Shown: one piece after another, positions 1 to 7,473 of the stretch
Numbering within the stretch: the stretch's first letter is position 1
How the letters are laid out: the number at the start of each line of letters is the position of its first letter
Assembly (NCBI GenBank): GCA_029821455.1
Contig: JALGTI010000058.1
Span: 1 to 12,943 of the forward strand
Reading direction: 5' to 3'
Length of the DNA: 12,943 nt
Origin: Candidatus Zipacnadia bacterium
Lineage (GTDB): Bacteria > Armatimonadota > Zipacnadia > Zipacnadales > Zipacnadaceae
Made by a program: the position numbers and the translations under genes
The notes under the pieces: generated by a model
The model's database searches: none
Seen by the model: the letters and a program-made list of their open reading frames with translations, nothing else
What the model was told of the DNA's origin: nothing

Positions 1-515
1 AAGGAGTATACAAAGCTCGCGGCAGATGTCGGTGCGCCGGGTGTGAAAGTGCGGCCGAACTTTCTGCCTGATGAACGCCCGGTCGAAGAGACCATACGCC
101 AGATTGGTGAGGCTCTGGCTGCGGTCGGGGAGTTTGCCCAGGATTATGACATCGAAATCCGCGTCGAAGTGCACGGCCATCGCACCCAGGACCCGCAGGT
201 GATGCGTGCGATAATGGACGCGACCGGTCATCCTAATGTCTTCATCTGCTGGAATTCTAACCCCGGTGAGGTGCAGGACGGCTCCATTGCGGCCAGGACG
301 GCTCCATTGCGGCCAACTTCGAGCTGCTCAAGGACTGGATTCGGCTGGTGCACATGCGCGATCTGTACGATGCGGAGTATCCGTGGCGCGAACTGTTCAC
401 TTCATTGAAGGCGCAGAGCTACAAGGGGTTCTGCCTAGCAGAGATTCCGGCCAGCAGTGACCCGGACCGGGTAATGAAGTACTACCGGGCACTGTTTGAC
501 TGCCTGAATAGCTAG
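1..515 (+). pseudogene. Sugar-phosphate isomerase/epimerase (TIM barrel), 5'-truncated by the window and frameshifted by a tandem duplication
   Basis: This is the C-terminal part of a xylose-isomerase-like TIM-barrel protein (the AP-endonuclease-2 fold family of sugar-phosphate isomerases/epimerases). The reading frame is open from base 1. It shows features typical of the family: a KVRPNF strand, an EVHGH segment with a likely metal ligand, and CWNSNPGEV. From the second copy of a 20-bp direct repeat (275-294 / 295-314) the frame is lost and reaches a TGA at 406-408. If one copy is removed, the downstream frame reads through without any stop to TAG at 513-515 and gives coherent family sequence (LVHMRDLYDAEYPWREL, then GFCLAEIP). 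The lesion is therefore a single 20-bp duplication with no further decay, either very recent or an assembly error. The substrate cannot be assigned. The 5' end lies outside the window. Confidence 0.85.
274..315 (+). repeat. 20-bp perfect tandem duplication inside the epimerase gene
   Basis: Two adjacent identical 20-bp units (AGGACGGCTCCATTGCGGCC) occupy 275-294 and 295-314, and period-20 identity extends one base on each side. Twenty is not a multiple of three, so the second copy shifts the frame. The original coding frame resumes exactly after it, which identifies the duplication as the inactivating event. Confidence 0.95.
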
Positions 516-526
516 GCCACGGCTAA

Positions 527-579
527 CCTACCCCCTAGCCCCCTTCCTGAAGGAAGGGGGAATAGGGGTGGGTGGTAGG
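527..579. terminator. Extended palindrome between convergent genes; probable bidirectional terminator or dispersed repeat
   Basis: The core is a perfect 10-bp inverted repeat, CCCCCTTCCT (539-548) and AGGAAGGGGG (551-560). Around it are the outer pairs CCCCTA (532-537) with TAGGGG (563-568), and CCTACC (527-532) with GGTAGG (574-579); the two outer arms share base 532, so they are alternative or partly competing pairings. The element lies between the stop of the epimerase gene (515) and the stop of the minus-strand membrane protein gene (633), the expected place for a shared terminator. No long U-tract follows on either strand, so rho-independent termination is only partly supported. The nested C-rich/G-rich design resembles small dispersed palindromic elements, which I cannot confirm from a single copy. 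Confidence 0.6.
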
Positions 580-632
580 CGTGAGGTTTGCACCATGCAG
601 GATCAGTGCTTTGTGTTGCAGCCCCTCGGGCA

Positions 633-2633
633 TCACCCGAAGTCAATCAGGAAGCGTCTGAAGAGTTCAACGTTGTACATTTGCAGGAGGCTGCCCACAA
701 TCCCGCCAAAGAAGGCGTGTCCGAGAACCATTCCCAAGAAGCAAGCCTGCACGCGCCGATATGCCCCCACTCCCCCGATCCTTAACACTAAGCTCTTGAC
801 TACGCCGGCCACGAGGAACGGGAACCACAGAATCTCGCCGTAGGCCATCGCCATTGCGTATCCAAGGGGATGCAGCGGGAAGCGCAGCCACGTGCGGCGG
901 GCCAGCGTCAAGCCAGTCACCACCACCGCCCCAACCAGACCCATGACCGCCTTGACAATATCGGGCCCAGAGGGATGTTCGATGGCGCCACTGACCGACA
1001 CCGCTGCCTGAAGGCCCACGCTCAGTGGTGTAGCCCGCATCGAGTTGTAGCCAGAGACGTAGCAGGCCCTCAGGATCAGGTAGTGGCCCAGCAGCAAGGC
1101 CAGCACGATTGCCATCGCCCCCGCAATCGGCTGGACAGACGGGCGCGAGCGCGTCTCCTCGCCCAGCTTGAGAGTGTCACTGAAGAGCGCCATTGTGGAC
1201 TGCAGGTATCCGCGTGAGAGGAACCCGTAGTACCACAGCAGCATCACATTGGCCGGCCCGCCGTGCTGAAGCAGGTACTTGCTGCCGAACGTAGCGAGGA
1301 TCATCTCCTTGTGTTGGTAGTTGGGATAAACCCACAGGACAGGCACGCCGGCTTCAGCACGCGCGCGAGCATACGTGACCGCAAAGCCAACATACATAGC
1401 CATAAAAATCAGTACCAGCCAGGCGGACATTCCCGAAAGAATCATCCATCCGACGACGATGGCAGTGCCTAGAATCGCTCCCACCAGTGCCCAGGCTGGC
1501 GGCGTATCCTCGCTCGGCCGAGGCGGCCGCTCCCACAACCGCCGCGCGCTGGCAGCAATGCTGTGCCTGGCGGTCCAAACCAGGAAGAAGAACACCGCCA
1601 TATATGCCCCGGCCGCCTGCTGGAACGTGAATGGACTGTTGGCATGGTCGTAACCCGCTCCCACAGCCGCCACATTGGCAAACCGCATCAGAAAGAAGAA
1701 GAAGATCACACTGAAACCTTGCTCGATCGGCACGAAATAGGCGATGCCGGTGATTGTGGGGCTGGTTTTCAGGGCAAGGCCGTAAGAACACCTGGCGAAG
1801 GCCGTCCAAGGGTGCTCAACGAACAAACTGTACAACGGGACCCAGCTAGGTATGGCTGTCACGGCAGGGTTAAATGAATGGGCGAAGTTGAGGGCATTAT
1901 AGATAAGGGCAATGCCGGCACCAATCCAGGCGAGCGGGTTGAGCAGGAGGCTGCGACCACCGGCTCCGCGTTGCTCGATGTCCGCCAGCGATGTAACGAA
2001 CTGAGCGATGGGGAAGGTGAGGCGCTCACGGTGAGCCCACTCATTATGAAACAGCCGCGCTAGGCACAAGGCACTGCCGAATAATCCGAAGAAGAAGATA
2101 GTCCAAGCCCCCAGCGGCACTAGCCAGCTCACCCACGGCACGGCTCCGCCGTGGCCGGACTCGTAGAAGAGGCGGATAACCTCTTCGCTCTGCGGCTGAT
2201 ACCACGCAGGGATGAGATGCTGGTACTCCCCCAGATGGTTCTCAGGGGTCGCATAGTAGGTGAAGGCCATTTGGAAGCTGTAGAAGTACATCAGGACGCC
2301 GTAGGAGAGGAACATAGTACCCACGGCGGCCACCGTGAAGCTGACCCCGATGTCGGCTGCGCTCAGGAGCCGTCTGTGCAGCAAACGCGCAGCGGCTGCC
2401 ACGATGAACACTAGCAACAGGATCGCGGCAATGGCAGGGATTGGGGGGACAGCTTCGCCGACCCGGCAGGTAGCTAACACGGAGTCACTTTGCAGCGACC
2501 AAATGCAGGCTACACTGCCCAATACCACGCTGATGATGAGCGCCCGTGCTGTGAGGCCATCAGTTGGGCCGGCACCGGCATCATGTATTGCTGTAGCTTC
2601 TGAACTCGTACTGTGGCGTGGTGACTGAGACAA
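633..2633 (-). CDS. Large polytopic membrane protein, DUF6785/DUF6784-like (possible OPT-type transporter relative)
   Basis: The product is a 666-residue integral membrane protein with a short hydrophilic N-terminus followed by many hydrophobic segments, beginning near residues 30-46 and 65-82 and continuing to the C-terminus. Between them are Trp-, Phe- and Tyr-rich loops, for example HLIPAWYQPQSEEVIRLF and WVYPNYQHKEMIL. The overall pattern recalls the uncharacterised DUF6785/DUF6784 proteins, which I associate with oligopeptide-transporter-like folds. This assignment is from memory of the family, not from a search. The start is TTG at 2633, chosen because a strong GGAGGAG ribosome site lies at 2643-2649 with 9-nt spacing and the ATG nearer that site runs into a stop at once. 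It is a single gene, convergent with the broken epimerase and divergent from the mreB-like gene. Transport substrate unknown. Confidence 0.8.
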   Translation of the reverse strand: MSQSPRHSTSSEATAIHDAGAGPTDGLTARALIISVVLGSVACIWSLQSDSVLATCRVGEAVPPIPAIAAILLLVFIVAAAARLLHRRLLSAADIGVSFTVAAVGTMFLSYGVLMYFYSFQMAFTYYATPENHLGEYQHLIPAWYQPQSEEVIRLFYESGHGGAVPWVSWLVPLGAWTIFFFGLFGSALCLARLFHNEWAHRERLTFPIAQFVTSLADIEQRGAGGRSLLLNPLAWIGAGIALIYNALNFAHSFNPAVTAIPSWVPLYSLFVEHPWTAFARCSYGLALKTSPTITGIAYFVPIEQGFSVIFFFFLMRFANVAAVGAGYDHANSPFTFQQAAGAYMAVFFFLVWTARHSIAASARRLWERPPRPSEDTPPAWALVGAILGTAIVVGWMILSGMSAWLVLIFMAMYVGFAVTYARARAEAGVPVLWVYPNYQHKEMILATFGSKYLLQHGGPANVMLLWYYGFLSRGYLQSTMALFSDTLKLGEETRSRPSVQPIAGAMAIVLALLLGHYLILRACYVSGYNSMRATPLSVGLQAAVSVSGAIEHPSGPDIVKAVMGLVGAVVVTGLTLARRTWLRFPLHPLGYAMAMAYGEILWFPFLVAGVVKSLVLRIGGVGAYRRVQACFLGMVLGHAFFGGIVGSLLQMYNVELFRRFLIDFG

Positions 2634-2724
2634 TTACCACATCTCCTCCAAACTGCTACCTATTCAAGCCTGGCCACAAACACTCCTCCATCGTTTCAGT
2701 GCGAACAGTCGTTTGCATGTGCAT

Positions 2725-2753
2725 TTGCCCTCGGGCTGCCCTTGTGATAGAAT
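2725..2753 (+). promoter_or_regulatory. Sigma-70-type promoter for the mreB-like gene
   Basis: TTGCCC at 2725-2730 and TAGAAT at 2748-2753 are separated by exactly 17 bp. Transcription would begin near 2760 and give a leader of about 60 nt. It is the best match to a housekeeping promoter in the divergent intergenic region 2634-2818. I see no convincing promoter for the divergent membrane protein gene there. Confidence 0.6.
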
Positions 2754-2818
2754 CCGGCCTGCACTCCTCAGAGAGGCTGTACCACGGGCAATAGCCCAAG
2801 GGAAGGAGCGGGCCGGAG

Positions 2819-3862
2819 TTGATGTTGCCTCGGATTCCGTGGGCGGATGAGATAGCGGTGGACCTGGGCACCTGGCAGACGCACATCTGTGTGCGGGGCC
2901 ACGGCGTGGTACTGCGCGAGCCAAGCCTGGTGGCGTACGCAGCGGGGCAGCGCCGGCCGGTGGCGTTCGGCACCGAGGCACGCAAGATGCTCCAGCGTGG
3001 AGTTGAGGGCATCACGGTCGTCCAGCCGATCAAGGGCGGCGCGGTGGCTGAGTTTGATGCCGCTGTGGCAATGCTGCGGCACTTTCTGCAGCAGGCAACC
3101 GGCCGCAGGCTGATCTTTTCACCTGACGTTCTCACCAGTGTGCCGACCGGGGCTACATCGGTGCATAAGCGCGCAAAGCACGATGCGCTGCGCAATGCCG
3201 GGTGCGGGCGAATCAATGTAGTAGAGACGCCGCTGGCCGTCTCTCTGGGCACCGGCATCGGTCTGAATGCCGGCCAGGCTTGTCTGGTCGTGGACATCGG
3301 GGCCGGCGTTACTGATGTAGGCGTATTCTGCGAGGGAATGGCCACCTACGCCACCTCCATAACCTTCGGGGGCGATGACCTTGATGAGGCGATAGTGCGC
3401 ACAGTCAAGCGTGGTCAGGGCCTAGTCGTTAATCACGCAACAGCCGAGGCGCTTAAGCTGCAGGTTGGCACGCTCGACCTGCATAGCGTGGGCGTATCTG
3501 TACAAGGCGGAAACAACACGGGGGTAGGGGCCAATAGCCTGTCTGGCCCGCTTGAGGTGGACCCGTCTGGAATACCCGAGGTGCTCTCACGAGGTCTCAT
3601 GCCACTGGTGGGCGAGTTGAGATGGATACTTGAAGAGCTTCCTGCTCAGCAGCGGGCCGAAATGGAGGCAGAGGGCATTGTGTTGAGCGGAGGCTGTGCT
3701 CTGCTGGATGGCATTGTGCCGTTCCTGGCCGGGCATCTGGAGCTCCCTGTGGCAACGGCCACTGATCCGATGTCTTGCACCATTCTGGGACTAGAGACAA
3801 TCCTCGAGGATGTCGGCGCCCTTTCGCTTGGTGGCCGGCGTTTTCGACCCTCGGCCAGATAA
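2819..3862 (+). CDS. MreB/Mbl-like actin-family protein with altered catalytic position
   Basis: This is a full-length (347 aa) member of the MreB family of bacterial actins, which polymerise on the inner membrane to direct cell-wall synthesis. Motifs run in order: phosphate-1 loop VDLGT (14-18), REPSLVAYA (33-41), TSVPTGATSVHKRA (106-119), phosphate-2 loop VVDIGAGVTDVGVF (157-170), FGGDDLDEAIV (183-193), and the adenosine-site motif GIVLSGGCALLDGI (286-299). In canonical MreB the segment before the phosphate-2 loop reads IEEPMAAAIG, where the Glu next to Pro assists ATP hydrolysis. Here it reads VETPLAVSLG, so that position is Thr137. The start is TTG 2819 or ATG 2822, after GGAAGGAG at 2801-2808. 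No mreC, mreD, pbp2 or rodA is adjacent. It is probably a divergent paralogue, with canonical mreB elsewhere (inference). It converges on jag with 24 bp between the stops. Confidence 0.88.
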   Translation: MMLPRIPWADEIAVDLGTWQTHICVRGHGVVLREPSLVAYAAGQRRPVAFGTEARKMLQRGVEGITVVQPIKGGAVAEFDAAVAMLRHFLQQATGRRLIFSPDVLTSVPTGATSVHKRAKHDALRNAGCGRINVVETPLAVSLGTGIGLNAGQACLVVDIGAGVTDVGVFCEGMATYATSITFGGDDLDEAIVRTVKRGQGLVVNHATAEALKLQVGTLDLHSVGVSVQGGNNTGVGANSLSGPLEVDPSGIPEVLSRGLMPLVGELRWILEELPAQQRAEMEAEGIVLSGGCALLDGIVPFLAGHLELPVATATDPMSCTILGLETILEDVGALSLGGRRFRPSAR

Positions 3863-3886
3863 AGCTGCCCTTCCCCTGCAATGCTC

Positions 3887-4624
3887 CTAGCCAGTGTCCC
3901 TGGGTGATATAACTAGCTGACGCATCGCGCCGTGGCCCTCTGAGTATGTCTCTACCCCCGGGTCGTCAGCCAGAGTCATATGGATGATGCGCCGCTCGTA
4001 TGGCTTCAGCTCGGGGATAACAACTTCCTTGCCGGTACGTTTGGCTTTCTCGGCGTGGGAGTGGGCCATGCGCTCCAGCATCTCCTGCCTGCGCTCACGG
4101 TAGTTCTCAGCATCGAGAATGACACGCCCACCCTCTGCGACGCCGCGATTGGCAATAATCGCTACCAGCAACTGCATCGCATCCAGCGTCGCCCCGTGGC
4201 GGCCAATCAGCAGCCCCAGCCCCTCGCCTTGCAGTTCAATGTTAACCTCATTGGCGCCGATGGAGGTCAGCACTGCCCGCGCCTCAAGCTCGAACAGGTC
4301 TATAATATCCTGGCACAGCTTCAGCGCACGTTCAGCAACCACTTCCACGTCCCTCTCCGCAACCGGCTTCGCCAGCTCAGGAGGCTTTGGGAGCTGCTCC
4401 TCCAGCTCCCCCTCCACCAGCTCCTCAAGGGGCGGGACCTCCTCGTCACCCGCTGCCTTGACCCAGGCGCGCACCCGGTATTCGCCGCTGCCGATGAAGC
4501 CAAGGATCCGGCGCGGCGCCTCCAGAACCTCAAGCTCGATCGCATCGGGGTCGGCCTCAAGTTCGGCGGCAGCTAGCCGCGTGGCTTCCTCAAGGCTACT
4601 GGCTGTGATTTCGACCTGACGCAC
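3887..4624 (-). CDS. jag: Jag/KhpB, SpoIIIJ-associated RNA-binding protein
   Basis: The 245-residue protein has the three parts of the Jag/KhpB family. A Jag-N domain (1-55) includes EAPRRILGFIGSGEYRV. After an acidic, Pro-rich linker (about 58-95) comes a KH domain with its GRHG loop at 141-144 followed by ATLDAMQLL, and then an R3H domain with PYERRIIH (208-215) and DDPGVETYSEG (220-230). Family members bind RNA and influence cell-division and cell-elongation control. The gene is typically next to yidC, as here. The start is GTG at 4624, preceded by AGGGAG with about 9-nt spacing. It is the last gene of the minus-strand block and lies 40 bp after yidC. No clear terminator follows in the 24 bp before the convergent mreB-like stop. 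Confidence 0.95.
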   Translation of the reverse strand: MRQVEITASSLEEATRLAAAELEADPDAIELEVLEAPRRILGFIGSGEYRVRAWVKAAGDEEVPPLEELVEGELEEQLPKPPELAKPVAERDVEVVAERALKLCQDIIDLFELEARAVLTSIGANEVNIELQGEGLGLLIGRHGATLDAMQLLVAIIANRGVAEGGRVILDAENYRERRQEMLERMAHSHAEKAKRTGKEVVIPELKPYERRIIHMTLADDPGVETYSEGHGAMRQLVISPRDTG

Positions 4625-4664
4625 GATAACCTGCTCCCTTCAGGGCCACCTGGCTGGGCAGACA

Positions 4665-6641
4665 CTATCTACGCCGGCCCCGCCGGCTCTTGTTCTTCTC
4701 ATCGTCCTCCTTACGCACCTTCTTACCTGCGGCCGCCCGCTTCTTCTCTTCGAAGCTTGTCAAGCTTGTGGGGCGTTTCCGCTCCTCAGACTGTGTCGGC
4801 TCTTCACTCTGGCCACTCATCAGCCGCGCCATCCAGCCAGAGAAGCCACCGCTTAGGCCAGACGGCGTTGGCTCCGTTACAGTTTCACCATCTTGCTGGT
4901 CTGCCTGCTGCGTCTGGCGCAGATACCACCACTGCTGCCCAAAATATACGACGTTCGTGCCCAGCCAGTACAGTATGAATGCGGCCGGCAGCCCTCTGAA
5001 AAAGAAGAAAAACATCAGTGGCATCATCCACGTCATCATCTTCTGCTGCTGGGCCTGCTGGGGGTCCATCGCAGCAGCCGGGTTGGTCTTGGTGACCATC
5101 TGTTGGAACAGAACCATACTGGCGGTATAAGCCAGCAACAGAATGATATCCGGCTGGGCTAGATTGGCCACCCACAGGAACGAAGCTTTGTCAAAGGGGA
5201 CGATATACTGGCGGATGCCCTGGTATATCATAATCAGAATTGGCATCTGAATCAGCAAGGGCATACAGCCGCCCAGGGGGTTGACATTGTTGGCCTTGCA
5301 CAGCTTCCAGAACTCCTCCTGGAATTTCTGCTTGTCGCCCTTGTGTTGCTCCTGGAGCTGCTTGATCTGGGGCTGGAGCCTCTTCATCGCCTCGGCGGAG
5401 TGAAGCTGCTTCCTGGTGAGAGGATAGATGGCAATGCGGCTTACCACCGCCAGCAGGATCATACCCAGGGCTGGGTTCCCGCCGCCGGCAATGACAAACA
5501 GGTGCACAAGTTTGTACCAGAAGCTTTCGCGGTTCTTTTCATCCAGCGGCTTGGCAATGGCCTCGCGTACCGACGTGCGCTGCCATTGGCCGTCCGGCTG
5601 CTGAACCCAGGTGTAGTAGAGCGACTCCCCGTTGCGTTTCCTAACGGTAAGGGACGTCCATAGCATTTGCAACTGCTTGGCCCCCCGTTTGCGGCCGCCA
5701 CGCTCAGCAAGCTCTTCCAACTCCAGCAGCGCGCCATGAGTGCCGGCAAAGGGGACAAAGCTATACAGCATCCCCCCCACAGGTCTGCCGCCAACTTGCC
5801 GGTAGGTAGCAGCCGCCTCCTGGTACTTATCAACCGCTGTGAGGATACCGGAGTGTGTTTCCTGGGAAGCCTCAAGGTCTACCAATTCTACCTCATCAGG
5901 TTCCAGGCCCAATTCTTTGCCTGCAACGGCCCGAATCTTGTCGCCATCGTGGGTCACGAGCGCCCGCACCCGTACCACGTACCGCGCTGACACGCGCCAG
6001 AGGCCCACCTCGATATCACCGGGCTGCAACCCGGCCCGGGCAGCTATGACCCGCCCCAACTCCTCGAACCGCTCGGCCTCTAGCTCCTGGATGCGAGCAA
6101 GGCGGATCATTGCCAGCATCCCCGAGGGCTGGATCGCCGTAGCCCGAACCACCGGCACGCCGCCTTCGGATTCCATAGAGCCGTGGACCTCTGTGGGCAG
6201 TCCATCCGGCGACCCCTCGGGAAAGCCGACCGGAGCAACGGACTCAAGCCAGACAATGCGGCAGAGACTGCCCCCCACAGAACGGAACTGTCCCTGGTCC
6301 TCGGCAAGCGGCTCGTAGAGGCCGTGGATGGAGACTTCCTCGCCGATAAATGCGCCGGGTTGCTCGGCCAGGTCGCTGATGTTGACCTGCATCGGAGGCT
6401 TCTCGCGGGAGAACATATTCTTGAGGCCTTGGATGAATCCGCCTCTGGGCTGATTCTCGCCCGCCCATTCAATGCAGGCTTGTAGGGCCGCGGTCTGTTG
6501 CTCCAGCGATAAGGTATCCTCAATGACCAATTCCGGCGGCAGGCCGCTTTGTCCAGGCAGGGGTTCAGCGAGACACAGGCCGGCTGATACCAGGAGACTT
6601 GCTGCCGCGAGCGCGCGGCGCCACCACGATGCTATTGTCAT
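4665..6641 (-). CDS. yidC: YidC/Oxa1 membrane protein insertase with unusual exported N-terminal region
   Basis: YidC inserts inner-membrane proteins, alone or with SecYEG. The 658-residue protein starts with a basic, hydrophobic signal-like segment (1-25). The conserved insertase core spans about 375-575. It contains the groove arginine in SRIAIYPLT (R402), a basic cytoplasmic coiled region (about 407-450), NPLGGCMPLLIQMPI (454-468), and the last membrane segments around MMPLMFFFFF (539-548) and FILYWLGTNVVYF (555-567). Residues about 26-370 do not look like the beta-supersandwich P1 domain of proteobacterial YidC. Residues about 86-172 have an OB-fold-like look (GEEVSIHGLYEPL, EVHGSMESEGGVPVV). 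The C-tail (about 575-658) is charged and ends in a Lys/Arg-rich stretch, as in YidC proteins whose tail binds ribosomes. It starts 3 bp after yidD with only a weak ribosome site, so translation is probably coupled. Confidence 0.96.
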   Translation of the reverse strand: MTIASWWRRALAAASLLVSAGLCLAEPLPGQSGLPPELVIEDTLSLEQQTAALQACIEWAGENQPRGGFIQGLKNMFSREKPPMQVNISDLAEQPGAFIGEEVSIHGLYEPLAEDQGQFRSVGGSLCRIVWLESVAPVGFPEGSPDGLPTEVHGSMESEGGVPVVRATAIQPSGMLAMIRLARIQELEAERFEELGRVIAARAGLQPGDIEVGLWRVSARYVVRVRALVTHDGDKIRAVAGKELGLEPDEVELVDLEASQETHSGILTAVDKYQEAAATYRQVGGRPVGGMLYSFVPFAGTHGALLELEELAERGGRKRGAKQLQMLWTSLTVRKRNGESLYYTWVQQPDGQWQRTSVREAIAKPLDEKNRESFWYKLVHLFVIAGGGNPALGMILLAVVSRIAIYPLTRKQLHSAEAMKRLQPQIKQLQEQHKGDKQKFQEEFWKLCKANNVNPLGGCMPLLIQMPILIMIYQGIRQYIVPFDKASFLWVANLAQPDIILLLAYTASMVLFQQMVTKTNPAAAMDPQQAQQQKMMTWMMPLMFFFFFRGLPAAFILYWLGTNVVYFGQQWWYLRQTQQADQQDGETVTEPTPSGLSGGFSGWMARLMSGQSEEPTQSEERKRPTSLTSFEEKKRAAAGKKVRKEDDEKNKSRRGRRR

Positions 6642-6644
6642 CTA

Positions 6645-6899
6645 CTAATCAACTCGATTACGAGGAATGTCTTCAGTTTCCCCCGTCGCCGTCCCGGGCA
6701 CAGGATCATAACCACCGGCACAGAACGGATTGCAGCGGGCGATGCGCTTGATACCCAGCCAGCCGCCCTTGATAACGCCATAGCGCTGGATCGCCTCACG
6801 TGTGTACTCGCTGCAGGTTGGCTGAAAGCGGCAGACCGGTGGCAGCAGACGCGAGATACGTTGATAGACCCCGATAAGTCCGGAGATAAGCCTGCGCAT
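6645..6899 (-). CDS. yidD: YidD, membrane protein insertion efficiency factor
   Basis: This small protein (84 aa) matches the YidD family through CRFQPTCSEYTREAIQRYG and the region GYDPVP, with the family's conserved cysteines. An amphipathic N-terminal helix (about 1-18) would hold it on the inner face of the membrane, where it assists YidC-dependent insertion. The usual CHPWHPGG segment reads CNPFCAGG here, adding a cysteine in place of the His-Pro pair. The ATG at 6899 follows the rnpA stop by 2 bp, with GGAGGG about 9 nt upstream inside rnpA. It ends 3 bp before yidC. This tight rnpA-yidD-yidC packing is the classic arrangement. Confidence 0.96.
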   Translation of the reverse strand: MRRLISGLIGVYQRISRLLPPVCRFQPTCSEYTREAIQRYGVIKGGWLGIKRIARCNPFCAGGYDPVPGTATGETEDIPRNRVD

Positions 6900-6901
6900 G
6901 G

Positions 6902-7252
6902 TCAGGGTCCCTCCGGGGTCAACAGCTCGGCCTCCGTCAGCAGCTTCTCTAAGGCGTCTCTTAGTTCCCAGTAGCTGGATGTAGCGGCGGCTGGGCGCGT
7001 AATGATAGCGATATCAGCCGACCCGGCGATGCGGGGCAGTAGCAGCCTGAAGGCTTCACGCAGCCGCCGCCGCAGCTTGTTGCGCGCTACGCCGCGTGCG
7101 ATCTTGTGGCTCACCACAAAGGCAGCCCGCACCTGTGTGAGGGAGGGCCGCTGCACTATCACCAGGGCGATAAGTCTGCTGTTGAACCTGCGGCCATCAG
7201 CATAGAGACGTTTGAAGTCGCTCTGTTTGCGAATAGTGGTGACTTTGCACAC
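6902..7252 (-). CDS. rnpA: RNase P protein component
   Basis: The 116-residue basic protein is the protein subunit of RNase P, which helps the RNA subunit bind and mature tRNA 5' ends. It shows the family N-terminus (TIRKQSDFKRLYADGRRF), a central strand AAFVVSHKIARGVARNKLRR and the RNA-binding signature RNKLRRRLRE (57-66). The length is normal for the family. The start is GTG at 7252, with a poor purine stretch upstream, so initiation may depend on translation from rpmH, whose stop is 39 bp upstream. It is the second gene of the rpmH-rnpA-yidD-yidC-jag block. Confidence 0.96.
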   Translation of the reverse strand: MCKVTTIRKQSDFKRLYADGRRFNSRLIALVIVQRPSLTQVRAAFVVSHKIARGVARNKLRRRLREAFRLLLPRIAGSADIAIITRPAAATSSYWELRDALEKLLTEAELLTPEGP

Positions 7253-7291
7253 CAGAAACAGCCGCCTGCGCCCAGGCTAGGGCGGCCCTGG

Positions 7292-7426
7292 CTACTTCGA
7301 CAGTCTGACCCGGCCCTTGCGCCGACGCCTGGTTATGATAGCCCGGCCCTGGCGGGTGCGCATCCTGGCCAGGAAGCCGTGCTTGCGTTTACGTGACCGC
7401 ACCTTTGGCTGGTATGTCCGCTTCAT
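7292..7426 (-). CDS. rpmH: 50S ribosomal protein L34
   Basis: The minus strand from ATG at 7426 to TAG at 7292 encodes 44 residues that fit L34 almost end to end: MKRTYQPKVRSRKRKHGFLA at the start, then RMRTRQGRAIITRRRRKGR and a VRLSK end. L34 is a small, very basic protein of the large ribosomal subunit. The length equals the usual 44-46 aa. An AGGGTGA ribosome site lies about 7 nt before the ATG. It is the first gene of the minus-strand block, with rnpA 39 bp downstream, and a sigma-70-type promoter and a hairpin lie in its leader. In many bacteria dnaA and the replication origin lie just upstream, but here an unrelated flavoprotein gene does. Confidence 0.98.
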   Translation of the reverse strand: MKRTYQPKVRSRKRKHGFLARMRTRQGRAIITRRRRKGRVRLSK

Positions 7427-7473
7427 ATATAATCACCCTGATGGCGATGGACAGTCGCAGGTTGAAAAACTAC

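Noticed and set aside
568..843. Plus-strand open frame near the palindrome
   Set aside because: It overlaps the 3' end of the membrane protein gene in antisense and shows Pro/Thr/Lys-rich noise.
2786..2797. Small inverted repeat GGGC-AATA-GCCC in the mreB-like leader
   Set aside because: A four-base stem is expected by chance and has no terminator or switch features.
2656..3345. Long minus-strand open frame (229 codons) opposite the mreB-like gene
   Set aside because: It is antisense to a clear MreB-family gene, has low-complexity Ser/Thr/Arg/Pro-rich composition without any domain, and is best explained by GC-rich codon bias.
6570..6578. Possible lipobox in the YidC signal segment (AGLC)
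   Set aside because: The residue before Cys is Leu, which does not fit the Gly/Ala/Ser requirement; a signal peptidase I site is more likely.
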